Positions 27,069 through 35,871 of a DNA stretch of 51,503 nt are shown piece after piece. Numbering within the stretch: the first letter of the stretch is position 1; each line of letters opens with the position of its first letter. The position numbers were made by a program, and so were the translations under genes. The notes under the pieces were generated by a model. It was not told where the DNA came from, searched no databases, and saw only the letters and a list, made by a program, of their open reading frames with translations. Origin of the DNA: Verrucomicrobiaceae bacterium (lineage in GTDB: Bacteria; Verrucomicrobiota; Verrucomicrobiia; Verrucomicrobiales; Verrucomicrobiaceae); assembly GCA_027490195.1 (NCBI GenBank), contig JAIXYN010000017.1, forward strand, positions 1 to 51,503, given 5' to 3'.

Positions 27069-28351
27069 GCTGTTTTAGGTTTGATACGCAGAAAGCTGAT
27101 TATGACGCCGCCGACGATGAAGCAGGCGGCGAGGAAGTGGAGGCACTGCATTTCGCCGTAGCCGTGCGTGCGCAACCAGCCGGTAACGTGGTTGCCTGCG
27201 TAGCCGGCGAGGTTCGCACCCATGTTGATTAACCCGGTGGCCACTGCAGCGGCGGAGGCGGTGAGCGTCAGCGATGGCAGAGTCCAAAACGGTGCGATCC
27301 AGAAGAATGCGCCCAGCGCGGTGAGGCAGAGCCAGATCATCTGCGTGCCGAAGCCCTGCCCTGGAATCGTGCTGCACAGGAGGAAGATGCCGGTGGCGAT
27401 CATGCCGCCCGCCGCGTGCCATTTTCGATCTCCCGTTCTGTCTGCGGTCTGGCCGGAGATGAGCACGCTGAGGATGCCGCAACTGTAATAGAGGCCGCTG
27501 TAAAGCAGTGTCATCTGATCAGAGCCACCGGAAAGATTCTTCACTGTGGTCGGCAACCAAAAGCTGAGCGCGTAGCCACCGCTGTTGCCCACCAGCACAC
27601 CGATCACAAGCAGCCACACCGCAGGCAATCGCAGCGCCTGCCAGACGGTGATTTTGCCAGCCGCTTCCTTTACCTCTGCTTCGGCAGCGAGCACGCCTTC
27701 GAGATGATCGCGCTCGGCTTGAGTGAGCCATGTTGCATTTCGAGGTCGATCTGTGAGAAAGGCGAGAACGACAAAACCCAGCACCACCGCAGGCAATCCC
27801 TCCACGATGAAAAGCCACTGCCAGCCATCGAGTCCGAACCACTTCACATCCAGCAGCATGGACGACACCGGCGCGCCGAGCGCAAGACTGAACGGCACGG
27901 CCACGAGCAAACCCGACAGTGCCCGCGAGCGATCATTCTGCGCAAACCAGTGTGTGAAATACACGATGATGCCGGGAAAAAATCCCGCCTCCGCCACACC
28001 GAGGAAAAACCGCGCCCAGTAGAACTGCGACGGCGTGCGCACGAAGGCCATCGCCGCCGAGATGAAGCCCCAGGTGATGAGAATTCGCGCGAACCACTTC
28101 CGCGCACTCCATCGCTCCACCAACAATGCACCGGGAATCTCCAGGAACAGATAACCGATGAAGAACACGCCAATGCCAAAGCCGAACACATTTTCCGAAA
28201 ATCCCAGCGCCTCGCCCATGCGCAGCTTGGCAAAGGCCACGTTCGCACGGTCGAGGTAGGAGATGATGTAGAGCAGGATGACCAAAGGCAGCACACGCCA
28301 CGCGACCTTGCGGCGAAGAGCGACGGGGTCGATGGCGGAGGAGGAGGTCAT
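27065..28351 (-). CDS. MFS transporter, anion:cation symporter (ACS) type
   Basis: This is a 428-residue inner-membrane transporter with about twelve hydrophobic segments. The first segment runs into YLDRANVAFAKLRM, the hallmark loop of the ACS family that imports organic anions such as sugar acids, tartrate, glucarate or phthalate. A central charged loop (about 200-230) separates the halves. It lies in the operon between the FAH-family hydrolase and the E1 gene, so it probably imports a sugar acid or other carboxylate used by these enzymes (inference). A second ACS-type transporter is at 48674-49960. Confidence 0.88.
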   Translation of the reverse strand: MTSSSAIDPVALRRKVAWRVLPLVILLYIISYLDRANVAFAKLRMGEALGFSENVFGFGIGVFFIGYLFLEIPGALLVERWSARKWFARILITWGFISAAMAFVRTPSQFYWARFFLGVAEAGFFPGIIVYFTHWFAQNDRSRALSGLLVAVPFSLALGAPVSSMLLDVKWFGLDGWQWLFIVEGLPAVVLGFVVLAFLTDRPRNATWLTQAERDHLEGVLAAEAEVKEAAGKITVWQALRLPAVWLLVIGVLVGNSGGYALSFWLPTTVKNLSGGSDQMTLLYSGLYYSCGILSVLISGQTADRTGDRKWHAAGGMIATGIFLLCSTIPGQGFGTQMIWLCLTALGAFFWIAPFWTLPSLTLTASAAAVATGLINMGANLAGYAGNHVTGWLRTHGYGEMQCLHFLAACFIVGGVIISFLRIKPKTA

Positions 28352-28386
28352 GGAGTGATGGAGTTAAGGAGTGCCAGCTCTCAGGA

Positions 28387-29196
28387 CTATGCTTTCGGTT
28401 CGGCCACGACGGGATTGGTGAGCGCACCAATTTTCTCGATGTCGATGGTCACGGTGTCTCCGGGCTGGAGGAAAACCGGGGGCTTCATGGCTGCGCCGAC
28501 GCCTTGGGGAGTGCCTGTGAGGATGACAGTGCCGGGCAGCAGCGTGGTGCTGCCGCTGAGGAACTCGATGAGTGTGGGCACGTCGAAGATCATGTCGTTC
28601 GTGTTCCAGTCCTGCATCGTTTTGCCATTGAGGATGGTCTGGATGCGCAGCGCGTTCGGATCAGCGATCTCATCCTTGAGCACCAGACAAGGGCCAAGCG
28701 GCGCAAAGGTGTCGAAGGTTTTGCCACGGCACCATTGGCTGCCACCGCGCTTGATCTGCCAGTCCCGCGCGCTCACGTCGTTGGCGCAGGTATAGCCGAG
28801 CACATAATCAAGCGCGCTCGCCTTGGAGACGTTCTTGCAGGCCTTGCCGATGACGACAGCCAGCTCGCACTCGTAGTCCACTTCATCGCTAACGAGATGG
28901 CGTGGCAGGACAATGTCATCGCCGGGATTCTGTACCGCACCCGGCGATTTCATGAAAAGCACCGGATACTGCGGGATGGCGGCGTTGCTCTCCTCGGCAT
29001 GTTTGCGGTAGTTCAGGCCGATGCAAAAGATGGCCGTGGGCTGAAGCGGCGCGAGGAGCTTGCCCGGTGTGACGACTTCATCGGTGACGCTGAAGTCGCC
29101 GAAAAGACCGCCCTCGATGCGGCGAGCGGTGCCGTCGGATTGAAGGGCTGCGTGCTGGATGCTGCCGTTGTTGGCTTGGTGGCGGATGATGCGCAT
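28387..29196 (-). CDS. Fumarylacetoacetate hydrolase (FAH) family protein
   Basis: This 269-residue enzyme has the FAH fold. [12 protein letters not shown] lies near residue 60, the metal ligands are in [15 protein letters not shown] (about 105-120), and the C-terminal part carries [19 protein letters not shown] and [15 protein letters not shown]. Family members cleave or isomerise beta-diketo and keto-enol acids: fumarylpyruvate, hydroxyhepta-dienedioate, ureidoglycolate or 2,4-diketo-3-deoxy-fuconate. The dehydrogenase directly upstream resembles 2-keto-3-deoxy-acid 4-dehydrogenases, whose product is a 2,4-diketo acid, so hydrolysis to pyruvate plus a hydroxy acid is my preferred reading. 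The start follows the CCAACC context discussed in the findings. Confidence 0.85.
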   Translation of the reverse strand: MRIIRHQANNGSIQHAALQSDGTARRIEGGLFGDFSVTDEVVTPGKLLAPLQPTAIFCIGLNYRKHAEESNAAIPQYPVLFMKSPGAVQNPGDDIVLPRHLVSDEVDYECELAVVIGKACKNVSKASALDYVLGYTCANDVSARDWQIKRGGSQWCRGKTFDTFAPLGPCLVLKDEIADPNALRIQTILNGKTMQDWNTNDMIFDVPTLIEFLSGSTTLLPGTVILTGTPQGVGAAMKPPVFLQPGDTVTIDIEKIGALTNPVVAEPKA

Positions 29197-29232
29197 GGTT
29201 GGTTGTGGGTGACGATGTGAAAGGCGTAGGTT

Positions 29233-30000
29233 CTATTTTCCAGTGGTATAGCCGCCATCCACGGTCATGGCGCTGCCGGTGACAAAGGATGCAGAGTCGC
29301 TGGCGAGATAGAGCGCGGCGGAGGCGATCTCAGAGGGCGCGGCCATGCGTTTCATGGCGTGCGGTGCCTCCATCTGGCGGAGATAGTCGTCGGGATTCTG
29401 ATACTGTCGCAACATGTCATCCACAAAGGGCGTGCGCACACGACCGGGGCAGATGCAATTGATGCGCACGCCCGTGGTTCCGTGGTCCATGGCCATTGCT
29501 CGGGTCATGCCGACGACGGCGTGCTTCGTCGTCGTGTAGGCAAAGCGTGCCTCCATACCCATCAGTCCGGCGATGGAGGCAATGTTGACGATGGAGCCGG
29601 TGCCGCGCTCGATCATGCCGGGCAGCACTGCACGCGAGAGGTGATAGATGCCGACCACATTGATCTTCCACAGCCTTTCCAAATCGTCGGGCTTGGTGGT
29701 CAAAATGGTGCCGACGTGCCCGATGCCCGCGTTGTTGACGAGCACATCACAGCGTCCGCATTTCTCGGTGACCATGCGCACAGCGGCCAGGCACGAAGAC
29801 TCGTCGCTCACATCCAGTGCGAGTGATTCCGCACGATGGCCCGCCTGGGAGATCCGCGCGGCGGTTTGCTGTGCTGCGGCTTCGTCGCGGTCGGAGGCAA
29901 AGACGAGTGCTCCGGCTTCGGCGAAACATTCCGCGATGGCGGCTCCGATGCCGGAACCGGCTCCGGTGACGAGGGCGATTTTATCAGTGAGGGTGATCAT
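29233..30000 (-). CDS. SDR oxidoreductase, 2-keto-3-deoxy-sugar-acid dehydrogenase-like
   Basis: This 255-residue SDR has TGAGSGIG (12-19), NNAG (89-92), Ser142 and Tyr155/Lys159 in YTTTK. Asp37 in ASDRDE favours NAD. The stretch RINCICPGRVRTPFVDDML (179-197) and the following NPDDYLRQMEAPHAMKRMA resemble the group containing 3-hydroxybutyrate dehydrogenase type 2 and 2-keto-3-deoxy-L-fuconate dehydrogenase, where added arginines bind a substrate carboxylate (family knowledge, matched by eye). With the FAH-family gene 36 bases downstream this suggests oxidation of a 2-keto-3-deoxy sugar acid at C4. Its ATG overlaps the mqo stop. Confidence 0.85.
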   Translation of the reverse strand: MITLTDKIALVTGAGSGIGAAIAECFAEAGALVFASDRDEAAAQQTAARISQAGHRAESLALDVSDESSCLAAVRMVTEKCGRCDVLVNNAGIGHVGTILTTKPDDLERLWKINVVGIYHLSRAVLPGMIERGTGSIVNIASIAGLMGMEARFAYTTTKHAVVGMTRAMAMDHGTTGVRINCICPGRVRTPFVDDMLRQYQNPDDYLRQMEAPHAMKRMAAPSEIASAALYLASDSASFVTGSAMTVDGGYTTGK

Positions 30001-31508
30001 GGTTGGAAATGGAGTTGCAATTGTTCTGTGGCCTCGTGGTTGGTCTTCTCGAACAAGGCGGCATTGCCGGGCTGCTTCAGGTCTTGGTCAAAGGTGGGGA
30101 TCATCTGCCTCATGCGCTCCCGGCCCTCAGCGCTGGCAAGCAGATGCGGCAGGCAGGTCTGGACAACCTGGAGTGCGATGTTCACCGAGACCGATGCGCC
30201 GGGCGAAGCGCCCAGCAGCGCGGCAAGAGAACGGTCTGCGGAGGAAAACACTTCGGTGCCGAAATGCACCGCACCTCGGTTGGCTTTCTTGATGGCCTGT
30301 ACACGGATGCCCGCCTGCACGAGCCTCCAGTGCTCCGAGCGGGCATTGGGGTAAAACTCGCGCACGGCCTCCATGCGGCTCTCCAGGCTTTGCAGGCCCT
30401 GGGTGATGAGATACTTCACCAGCGTACGGTTGCGCACGGCGGTTTGCAGCAGCGCGCCCAGATTGCCCGCGCGGATCGAGAGTGGCAGATCGCTCCACTT
30501 TCCATGTTTGAGGAAACGCGTCGTCCATGAGGCAAAGGGACCGAAGAGAAGCTGGCGCTGGCCATTGAGTCGTCGCACATCGAGATGCCCCGCGCCGAGG
30601 CTGGGCGATGAGGGTGGCGTGGCACCATAAACCTTTGCCTCATGCCGTGTGCAGATCGAAGGCTCATCGCACACAAGCCACTGGCCGCCGATGGGAAATC
30701 CGCCAAGTCCAGAGACTTCGGCGAGACCCGTGGATTGCAGCAAAGGCAGGCTGCCGCCGCCCGCACCGACAAAGACGAACTTCGCACGCTGCTTGCGCTC
30801 TTCACCGGAAGCCATGCATCGAAGATCGAGATGCCACTCCCCTGCCCCGCGCTGGAGTTTCGTCACCTTCCAACCGGCGGCGATGCCGCAATCTTCCTGC
30901 TGCGCCAGCCAGCCGCAAAAACGGCGGGCAAGCAGGCCGTAGTCCACCTCGGTGCCGGCACCAGAGGTGGCCGCGAGCGGGCCGGGGCCGCGCCCCTCCA
31001 TCACCAGCGGAGCCCACTGCTGGATCATCGAAGAATCCATCGTGAACGTCATGCTACGGAAGAAATGATGCTCCGCCATCGCGGTGTGACGTGCGCGCAA
31101 GAAGTCCACGTCTTCCCGCCCCTTCACGAAGCAGACATGCGGCACCGCATGGATAAAATCCGCAGCAGCTCCCACCATGCCTTCAGCAGTCGCTGTGCCC
31201 CAGAACTGCTTCGAGTGCTCGAACTGCTCAAAGATATGCAAGGCCCGGCTGATGGTCACGCCACCGCTTTGATCGCGTGCCGGAGTGTAGCTGAGTTCGC
31301 AAATGCCGGCGTGTCCCGTGCCCGCGTTGTTCCAGCCATTCGAGGCTTCTTGCGCGAGTTCACTCGTGATTTCAACCATCTGGATGCGCAGGCGCGGATC
31401 GAGCCGCTTCAGCATCAACGCCAGCGTCGCGGACATGATGCCGCTGCCGACAAGCACGATGTCGGGGGCTTCAAGGATGCGGGCATTCATGTCCGGTGGC
31501 GTTGGCAT
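29997..31508 (-). CDS. mqo: Malate:quinone oxidoreductase homologue
   Basis: This 503-residue peripheral membrane flavoprotein opens with the Rossmann segment DIVLVGSGIMSATLALMLKRLDP and the family words SNGWNNAGTGHAGICELSYTP, RSMTFTMDSSMIQQWAPLVMEGR and VDYGLLARRF. The C-terminal GASPGASVSVNIALQVV is also typical of Mqo. Mqo oxidises L-malate to oxaloacetate and reduces quinone; close relatives oxidise other L-2-hydroxyacids. Sitting inside a sugar-catabolic operon, it may serve another hydroxy acid or give extra TCA capacity. A second possible ATG (31488-31490) lies closer to the Rossmann motif. It overlaps the SDR start by four bases. Confidence 0.88.
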   Translation of the reverse strand: MPTPPDMNARILEAPDIVLVGSGIMSATLALMLKRLDPRLRIQMVEITSELAQEASNGWNNAGTGHAGICELSYTPARDQSGGVTISRALHIFEQFEHSKQFWGTATAEGMVGAAADFIHAVPHVCFVKGREDVDFLRARHTAMAEHHFFRSMTFTMDSSMIQQWAPLVMEGRGPGPLAATSGAGTEVDYGLLARRFCGWLAQQEDCGIAAGWKVTKLQRGAGEWHLDLRCMASGEERKQRAKFVFVGAGGGSLPLLQSTGLAEVSGLGGFPIGGQWLVCDEPSICTRHEAKVYGATPPSSPSLGAGHLDVRRLNGQRQLLFGPFASWTTRFLKHGKWSDLPLSIRAGNLGALLQTAVRNRTLVKYLITQGLQSLESRMEAVREFYPNARSEHWRLVQAGIRVQAIKKANRGAVHFGTEVFSSADRSLAALLGASPGASVSVNIALQVVQTCLPHLLASAEGRERMRQMIPTFDQDLKQPGNAALFEKTNHEATEQLQLHFQP

Positions 31509-31526
31509 CAGTTCAGGCGGCGGCTA

Positions 31527-32570
31527 TCAGCACCAATGAGCCCCCTGGGTCTCGACATACACAGCATAGAGGCTGCGGCTCGCAGTCATGAACAGACGAT
31601 TGCGGCGAGGGCCGCCGAAGCACACATTGCTGCACACTTCCGGCAGAACGATCTGTCCGATGCGCTTGCCCTCGAGTGAAAAGATCTGCACGCCATCGTA
31701 GCCGTCGCCCACCCAACCGGAGCCAGCCCAGATGTTGCCGTCTTTGTCGCAGCGAATGCCGTCCGCGAGTCCGGCGACCTCCTTGCCATTGAGGTCCATT
31801 TTCATGGAAGCGAACTCTCGGCCGTTCTTCAGCTTTGCTCCATCGATGTCCCAGACCTTGATGTTCTTCGGTGCCTCAGGGTAATGCGTGGCACCGGTGT
31901 CGGCCACATAGACCCTCTTGTAGTCCGGCGAGAAACAGAGGCCGTTGGGCTTAAAGATTTCATCCGTGACCTTCTCCACCTTGCCGCTTGGGTCGATGCG
32001 ATAGACGGCTTCTTTGAGCAAGAGATCGCCCTTGTTGCCCTCGTAGTTGCCCAGACTGCCGTAGCCCGGATCGGTGAACCACACGCTGCCATCGGGATGC
32101 ACTGCGCCGTCGTTGGGTGCGTTGAAGGGCTTGCCGTCAAACTTGTCAGCGAGGACGGTTAAGGTGTTGTCGGGCTCGTAGCGCACCACTCGGCGATTGC
32201 CGTGCTCGAAGGAAATCTGCCGTCCCTCGCGGTCAAAGGTGTTGCCATTGCTATGACCGGCGGGCTTGTGAATCGTCGTGACTTCCCCGTCGTCTTGCAA
32301 CCAGCGATGCTGCACGTTGTTCGGGATGTCGCTCCACACGAGGTATTGGCCCCAGCCGCTCCACGCAGGACCTTCGGCCCAATACATGCCGGTGTGCAAT
32401 CGCTCGATGGGCGCGGAGCCGATCTTGTATTTCTCGAATGCCTTGTCGAGAGCGATAACATCCGGCTCGGGATAGCGCACCGGCGGCGCGCTGGGGCCGA
32501 AATCACGCGCCAGCAACGGTGTGGCCGCGAGTGAACTGATGGAAGTAAGGAAGGAACGACGGGTGGTCAT
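31527..32570 (-). CDS. Tat-exported SMP-30/gluconolactonase family lactonase
   Basis: This 347-residue six-bladed beta-propeller has a twin-arginine leader (TTRRSFLTS, cleavage near LLARD). Metal-site signatures are visible: the Glu in YWAEGPAW (about 64), FNAPNDG (about 145-151) and PNGLCFSPDYKRVYVADT. These match sugar lactonases such as gluconolactonase, which open aldonolactones to aldonic acids. Export by Tat places the reaction outside the inner membrane, so the sugar would already be oxidised to a lactone extracytoplasmically, possibly by the heme proteins of this operon. The start was set at the ATG before the Tat motif, inside the CCAACC context. Confidence 0.85.
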   Translation of the reverse strand: MTTRRSFLTSISSLAATPLLARDFGPSAPPVRYPEPDVIALDKAFEKYKIGSAPIERLHTGMYWAEGPAWSGWGQYLVWSDIPNNVQHRWLQDDGEVTTIHKPAGHSNGNTFDREGRQISFEHGNRRVVRYEPDNTLTVLADKFDGKPFNAPNDGAVHPDGSVWFTDPGYGSLGNYEGNKGDLLLKEAVYRIDPSGKVEKVTDEIFKPNGLCFSPDYKRVYVADTGATHYPEAPKNIKVWDIDGAKLKNGREFASMKMDLNGKEVAGLADGIRCDKDGNIWAGSGWVGDGYDGVQIFSLEGKRIGQIVLPEVCSNVCFGGPRRNRLFMTASRSLYAVYVETQGAHWC

Positions 32571-32614
32571 GGTTGGGTGTATGGTTGGAGTGATGAAGTG
32601 TTGAAGTGTTGAAG

Positions 32615-33592
32615 TTACCTCGAGGCAACCACGCCGTTGACGATGTTCGGCAGCGGCTCGCCACGGACGGCCATGAGTGCGATGCATGCGGCTGTTTCTC
32701 GCAGCGTCTTAACCGCGGGCGGACTCGCTGAGGCGATGTGGGCGGCGAGAATCACATTGGGCATCATACGGATGGGATGGTCGGCTGGAATCGGCTCAGG
32801 ATCGAAGACATCGAGCGCGGCCCCGGCGAGATGGCCAGATTGCAGAGCGTCCGTTATGGCGGCGCTGTCGGCGAGATCGCCACGGCCTACGTTGATGAAG
32901 ATGGAACCTGCTTTCATCTTCGCAAATGCAGCGGAGTTGAAGAGTTGCTTTGTCTTCGGTGTGGATGGGCAATGCGGTGATACGATGTCACTCTGCGTAA
33001 GCAGATCATCGAACGACGCCGCAGCCACCGCTCCTGCTTTGGCGATCTCATCCGCTGCCACGACAGGATCAAACACCAACACACGAGCCTTGAATGCGAG
33101 CAGGCGCTTCACCACCTCGCGTCCGATGCGACCAAAACCGACGATTCCGATGGTAAGATGCTTCAGCGATGACATCGCGTTCAACGGCGTAGCGAGGCCC
33201 CACTTGCCCGCGCGAATGTCGAGTGCGTTCGACACCACCTGCCGCGTGATGGCAAGGATGAAGGCCAGCGTGTGATCTGCGACTTCATCAATGCAGTAGT
33301 CCGGGATGTTGCACACCGGAATGCCGCGCTCGCGGGCGGCGGCAAAATCCACATTGTCGTAGCCGATGCCGTAGCGCACGATGGCCTTCGCTTTGGTCAT
33401 CGCAGCGACGACTTCGGCGTTCACGGGAGCAAACTGCGCGATCACGGCATCGGCATCTCGCACGAGTTCGGCGAGTTCCGCAGGTGAACGCTTTTCTTTG
33501 AAGGAAACGATCTCGATACCCGCAGGACGAAGCACTGCTTCTTCCAGGCTGAGGTCAGGAAAGGTGTAGTCAGTGATGGCTATTTTAGACAT
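32615..33592 (-). CDS. D-isomer-specific 2-hydroxyacid dehydrogenase
   Basis: This 325-residue NAD-dependent dehydrogenase has N-terminal substrate-domain words VRYGIGYDNVDFAAARERGI, the nucleotide-binding motif GIVGFGRIGREV (about 145-156), and the catalytic arginine in INVGRGDL, glutamate in DVFDPEP and histidine in ILAAHIAS. The family reduces 2-keto acids or oxidises D-2-hydroxy acids (glycerate, lactate, phosphoglycerate). No regulatory C-terminal domain is present, which argues against a SerA-type biosynthetic role. It is 44 bases upstream of the lactonase. The start was chosen at MSKIAI; a longer in-frame reading enters the upstream gene. Confidence 0.88.
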   Translation of the reverse strand: MSKIAITDYTFPDLSLEEAVLRPAGIEIVSFKEKRSPAELAELVRDADAVIAQFAPVNAEVVAAMTKAKAIVRYGIGYDNVDFAAARERGIPVCNIPDYCIDEVADHTLAFILAITRQVVSNALDIRAGKWGLATPLNAMSSLKHLTIGIVGFGRIGREVVKRLLAFKARVLVFDPVVAADEIAKAGAVAAASFDDLLTQSDIVSPHCPSTPKTKQLFNSAAFAKMKAGSIFINVGRGDLADSAAITDALQSGHLAGAALDVFDPEPIPADHPIRMMPNVILAAHIASASPPAVKTLRETAACIALMAVRGEPLPNIVNGVVASR

Positions 33593-33608
33593 GGTCGTGT
33601 GTGTGAGG

Positions 33609-34508
33609 TTATTCGCCGATGACACGAACGGTGGTGAGTGACTTGATGAGGCTGTGGTCATCCCATTTCCAGACGACGCGCTTGTCCTTGTCGTGCGTGA
33701 CTTCGATGGCGTGCGCGCCCTGGCCTTCCTTGCCGCGCATGAAGTTGCCGATGAGCAGGTTTCCGTTTTTGAGCTGCTGAAGGCTGGAGATCCAGGTGAT
33801 GTTCAAATCCGGTGCATCCTTGTCGCTGAACTCCCACACGATCTGCTTGTCCCGCGTGACCTCGATCAAACGTTTCTGCGTGCCGCAGCAGATGAGCGTG
33901 TTGCCATTGGCCAGCCGCTGTGCTTCGCCGGTGTTGGTAACGCCCGTGTATTCCCACACAACCTTGCCCTGCGGATCGACTTCGCGCACCGCGCCCTCGC
34001 CTTCATGCGCGGCGAGGATGTTACCATTCGCCAGCTTGTGGACGTTGCGCACTTGAAGGTGAAAGCCCTTCACGTTCGTCGTCAGCGGCGTGACATGCAC
34101 GATCTCGCCCTTTGGATTCACCTCGACGGCCTGACACGGCTCCTGCTCGGCCACCAATGTGTTCCCATTCGCGAGTCGCTCGCTGCCAAAGACCTGATGC
34201 GACTTGCTCACGTAATCGAACACCGTCTCGCCACGCGAGGTGATCTCACGCACACCCGTGGGCTGTCCGCCGTAGCCGAAGAGGATATTCCCATTTGGCA
34301 ATGCTTGGAAGATCACCGTGGTGCTCGGCGGCTTGAACTCCCAGACCAGCTTCCCATCGGCATCCAGTTCAACGAATCGATTGGGTCCCTTGCCATACTC
34401 GGTGAAGAGGAGGCGGTGTTTAATAGGCGCTTCAGCAGCATGGCTTTGCAGGCTGAACGGCAAAGCGAAGGCGAGCAGGGCAATGAAATGGCGGGTGGTG
34501 GTGTTCAT
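33609..34508 (-). CDS. Secreted beta-propeller protein (PQQ-like/aryl-sulfotransferase-like repeats)
   Basis: This 299-residue exported protein has a signal peptide (1-25). The mature part is a series of blades of about 40-45 residues, each with a variant of LPNGNILFGYGG, LANGNTLVAEQ, LANGNILAAHEG, LANGNTLICCG or LKNGNLLIGNF followed by a V-W-E-[FY] strand. This resembles PQQ-binding-like or arylsulfotransferase-type propellers, but the PQQ-dehydrogenase active-site residues are not evident. A structural or substrate-binding role beside the DUF1552/DUF1592 proteins is possible. It starts in the CCAACC context, 17 bases after the DUF1552 gene. Confidence 0.7.
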   Translation of the reverse strand: MNTTTRHFIALLAFALPFSLQSHAAEAPIKHRLLFTEYGKGPNRFVELDADGKLVWEFKPPSTTVIFQALPNGNILFGYGGQPTGVREITSRGETVFDYVSKSHQVFGSERLANGNTLVAEQEPCQAVEVNPKGEIVHVTPLTTNVKGFHLQVRNVHKLANGNILAAHEGEGAVREVDPQGKVVWEYTGVTNTGEAQRLANGNTLICCGTQKRLIEVTRDKQIVWEFSDKDAPDLNITWISSLQQLKNGNLLIGNFMRGKEGQGAHAIEVTHDKDKRVVWKWDDHSLIKSLTTVRVIGE

Positions 34509-34525
34509 GGTTGGAGATTGGTTCT

Positions 34526-35857
34526 TCACACTTCCTCCAGCATCAGTTTCGCATCGCCGAAGGCTTTCGGGCGCACTTCCATCTTGTCCATCAGCGACAT
34601 AAAGAGGCGGCAGAGTTGGCGGTCGGGCTTGTCTTTGTAGTCAAGCGCACGTCCGCCTTTGAGCCGACCTCCACCGCCACCAAGGACGATGATGGGGAGC
34701 TGGTCATTGTCGTGCTTGGCTCCGGCCATCATGCTGGAGCAGTGCATGAGCATGGTGTTATCGAGAAGCGTGCGCGGGCCTTCCTGGATGGCGTCGAGCT
34801 TGCGGGCAATGTAGGCGAGCTGCTCCATGAAGAACTGGTTCACTTTGAGAAAGTCCTCGGCATCGCTGTGGGAGAGCAAGTGATGGATCATGTAGTCGAT
34901 GCCGTGCCCGGCCTGCTGCACGCTGGGCAGATTTGGGAAACGCAGGGCGCTGTGGTCGTTGTTGAGCTTCAGTGTGGTGATGCGCGTGGTATCGGTCTGG
35001 AAACCAAGCACGAGCAGGTCACACATGATGCGCATGTGCTCGCCGATGTCCTGCGGGATGCCATCGGCAGGTCGTTTGATATTCGGTTTCTCAAGCGTGG
35101 GTCGCCAGCCCTGCAGTTCGCCGCGTTTACCGGCGTTCTCGATGCGCTTCTCCACGTCGCGCACGCTGTCGAGATACTCGTCGAGTTTCCGTTGGTCGCT
35201 GGCGCTGATGTCGCGGCGCAAGTCCTGAGCATCCGCGAGCACTGCGTCGAGCACGCTCTTGTCGGCTGGCGAAGCTTCGTCTTTGAAGAGACGATCAAAG
35301 GCAAGTGCGGGATACAATTCGAGTGGCGTGGGTGTCGTCGGTGAACTCCACGAGATGTGCGAGCTGTAGAGCATCGAGTAGTTCTTGTGCACCGAAGGGT
35401 TCGACTTCTCGCAGGCCAGCACGAGGCTCGGCACCTTCGTGCTGCGCCCATAGGTTTGTGCGAGCAACTGATCGAAGCTCGTGCCCGAACGAATCTCCCC
35501 ACCGCTGGCGATGGGCGCGCCGGAGAGCATGTTTCCTGTTTGCGACGAGTGGATGTTTCCTTTCCGCGCCTCCTCATGATACAGGCCGCGCACGAAGAGC
35601 AGCTTCTCTTTGAACTCATTCAATGGCGCGAGCACGCGACCAAGCTCCATCGCTTTGCCTTCGCCTTTGGCCCACCATTCCTTCGACTGGAAGCCGTTAC
35701 CAGAAAACGTGACGGCGAGACGGACCGGTGCCTCGCTGGCGGGCTTGTTCTTCTTGGGTTCATCGCCCCAGACATTGTATGACTCCAGCCAGGGCAAAGC
35801 CATGGTGACGCCTGTCCCGCGAAGGAAGGCACGACGGTTGAATCGATGGGTTTTCAT
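34526..35857 (-). CDS. DUF1552 domain protein, Tat-exported
   Basis: This 443-residue protein begins with the twin-arginine leader NRRAFLRGTGVTMALPWLE. The DUF1552 hallmarks follow: FSGNGFQSKEWWAKGEG, LFVRGLYHEE, a QTGNMLSGAP segment, YSSHISWSSPTTPTPLE, a helical part with a DIGEHMRIMCDLLVLGFQTDTTRI stretch, and a C-terminal block LLDNTMLMHCSSMMAGAKHDNDQLPIIVLGGGGG. The fold recalls alkaline-phosphatase-like DUF1501 relatives. The function is unknown, but in Planctomycetes and Verrucomicrobia it is regularly paired with DUF1592 heme proteins, and here it lies 14 bases after one. Tat export suggests it folds, perhaps with a cofactor, before crossing the membrane. Confidence 0.85.
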   Translation of the reverse strand: MKTHRFNRRAFLRGTGVTMALPWLESYNVWGDEPKKNKPASEAPVRLAVTFSGNGFQSKEWWAKGEGKAMELGRVLAPLNEFKEKLLFVRGLYHEEARKGNIHSSQTGNMLSGAPIASGGEIRSGTSFDQLLAQTYGRSTKVPSLVLACEKSNPSVHKNYSMLYSSHISWSSPTTPTPLELYPALAFDRLFKDEASPADKSVLDAVLADAQDLRRDISASDQRKLDEYLDSVRDVEKRIENAGKRGELQGWRPTLEKPNIKRPADGIPQDIGEHMRIMCDLLVLGFQTDTTRITTLKLNNDHSALRFPNLPSVQQAGHGIDYMIHHLLSHSDAEDFLKVNQFFMEQLAYIARKLDAIQEGPRTLLDNTMLMHCSSMMAGAKHDNDQLPIIVLGGGGGRLKGGRALDYKDKPDRQLCRLFMSLMDKMEVRPKAFGDAKLMLEEV

Positions 35858-35871
35858 GAGTCTGAGGTTGG

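Noticed and set aside
27416..28795. Long + strand open frame opposite the ACS transporter
   Set aside because: It crosses two genes on the other strand and shows no conserved motif.
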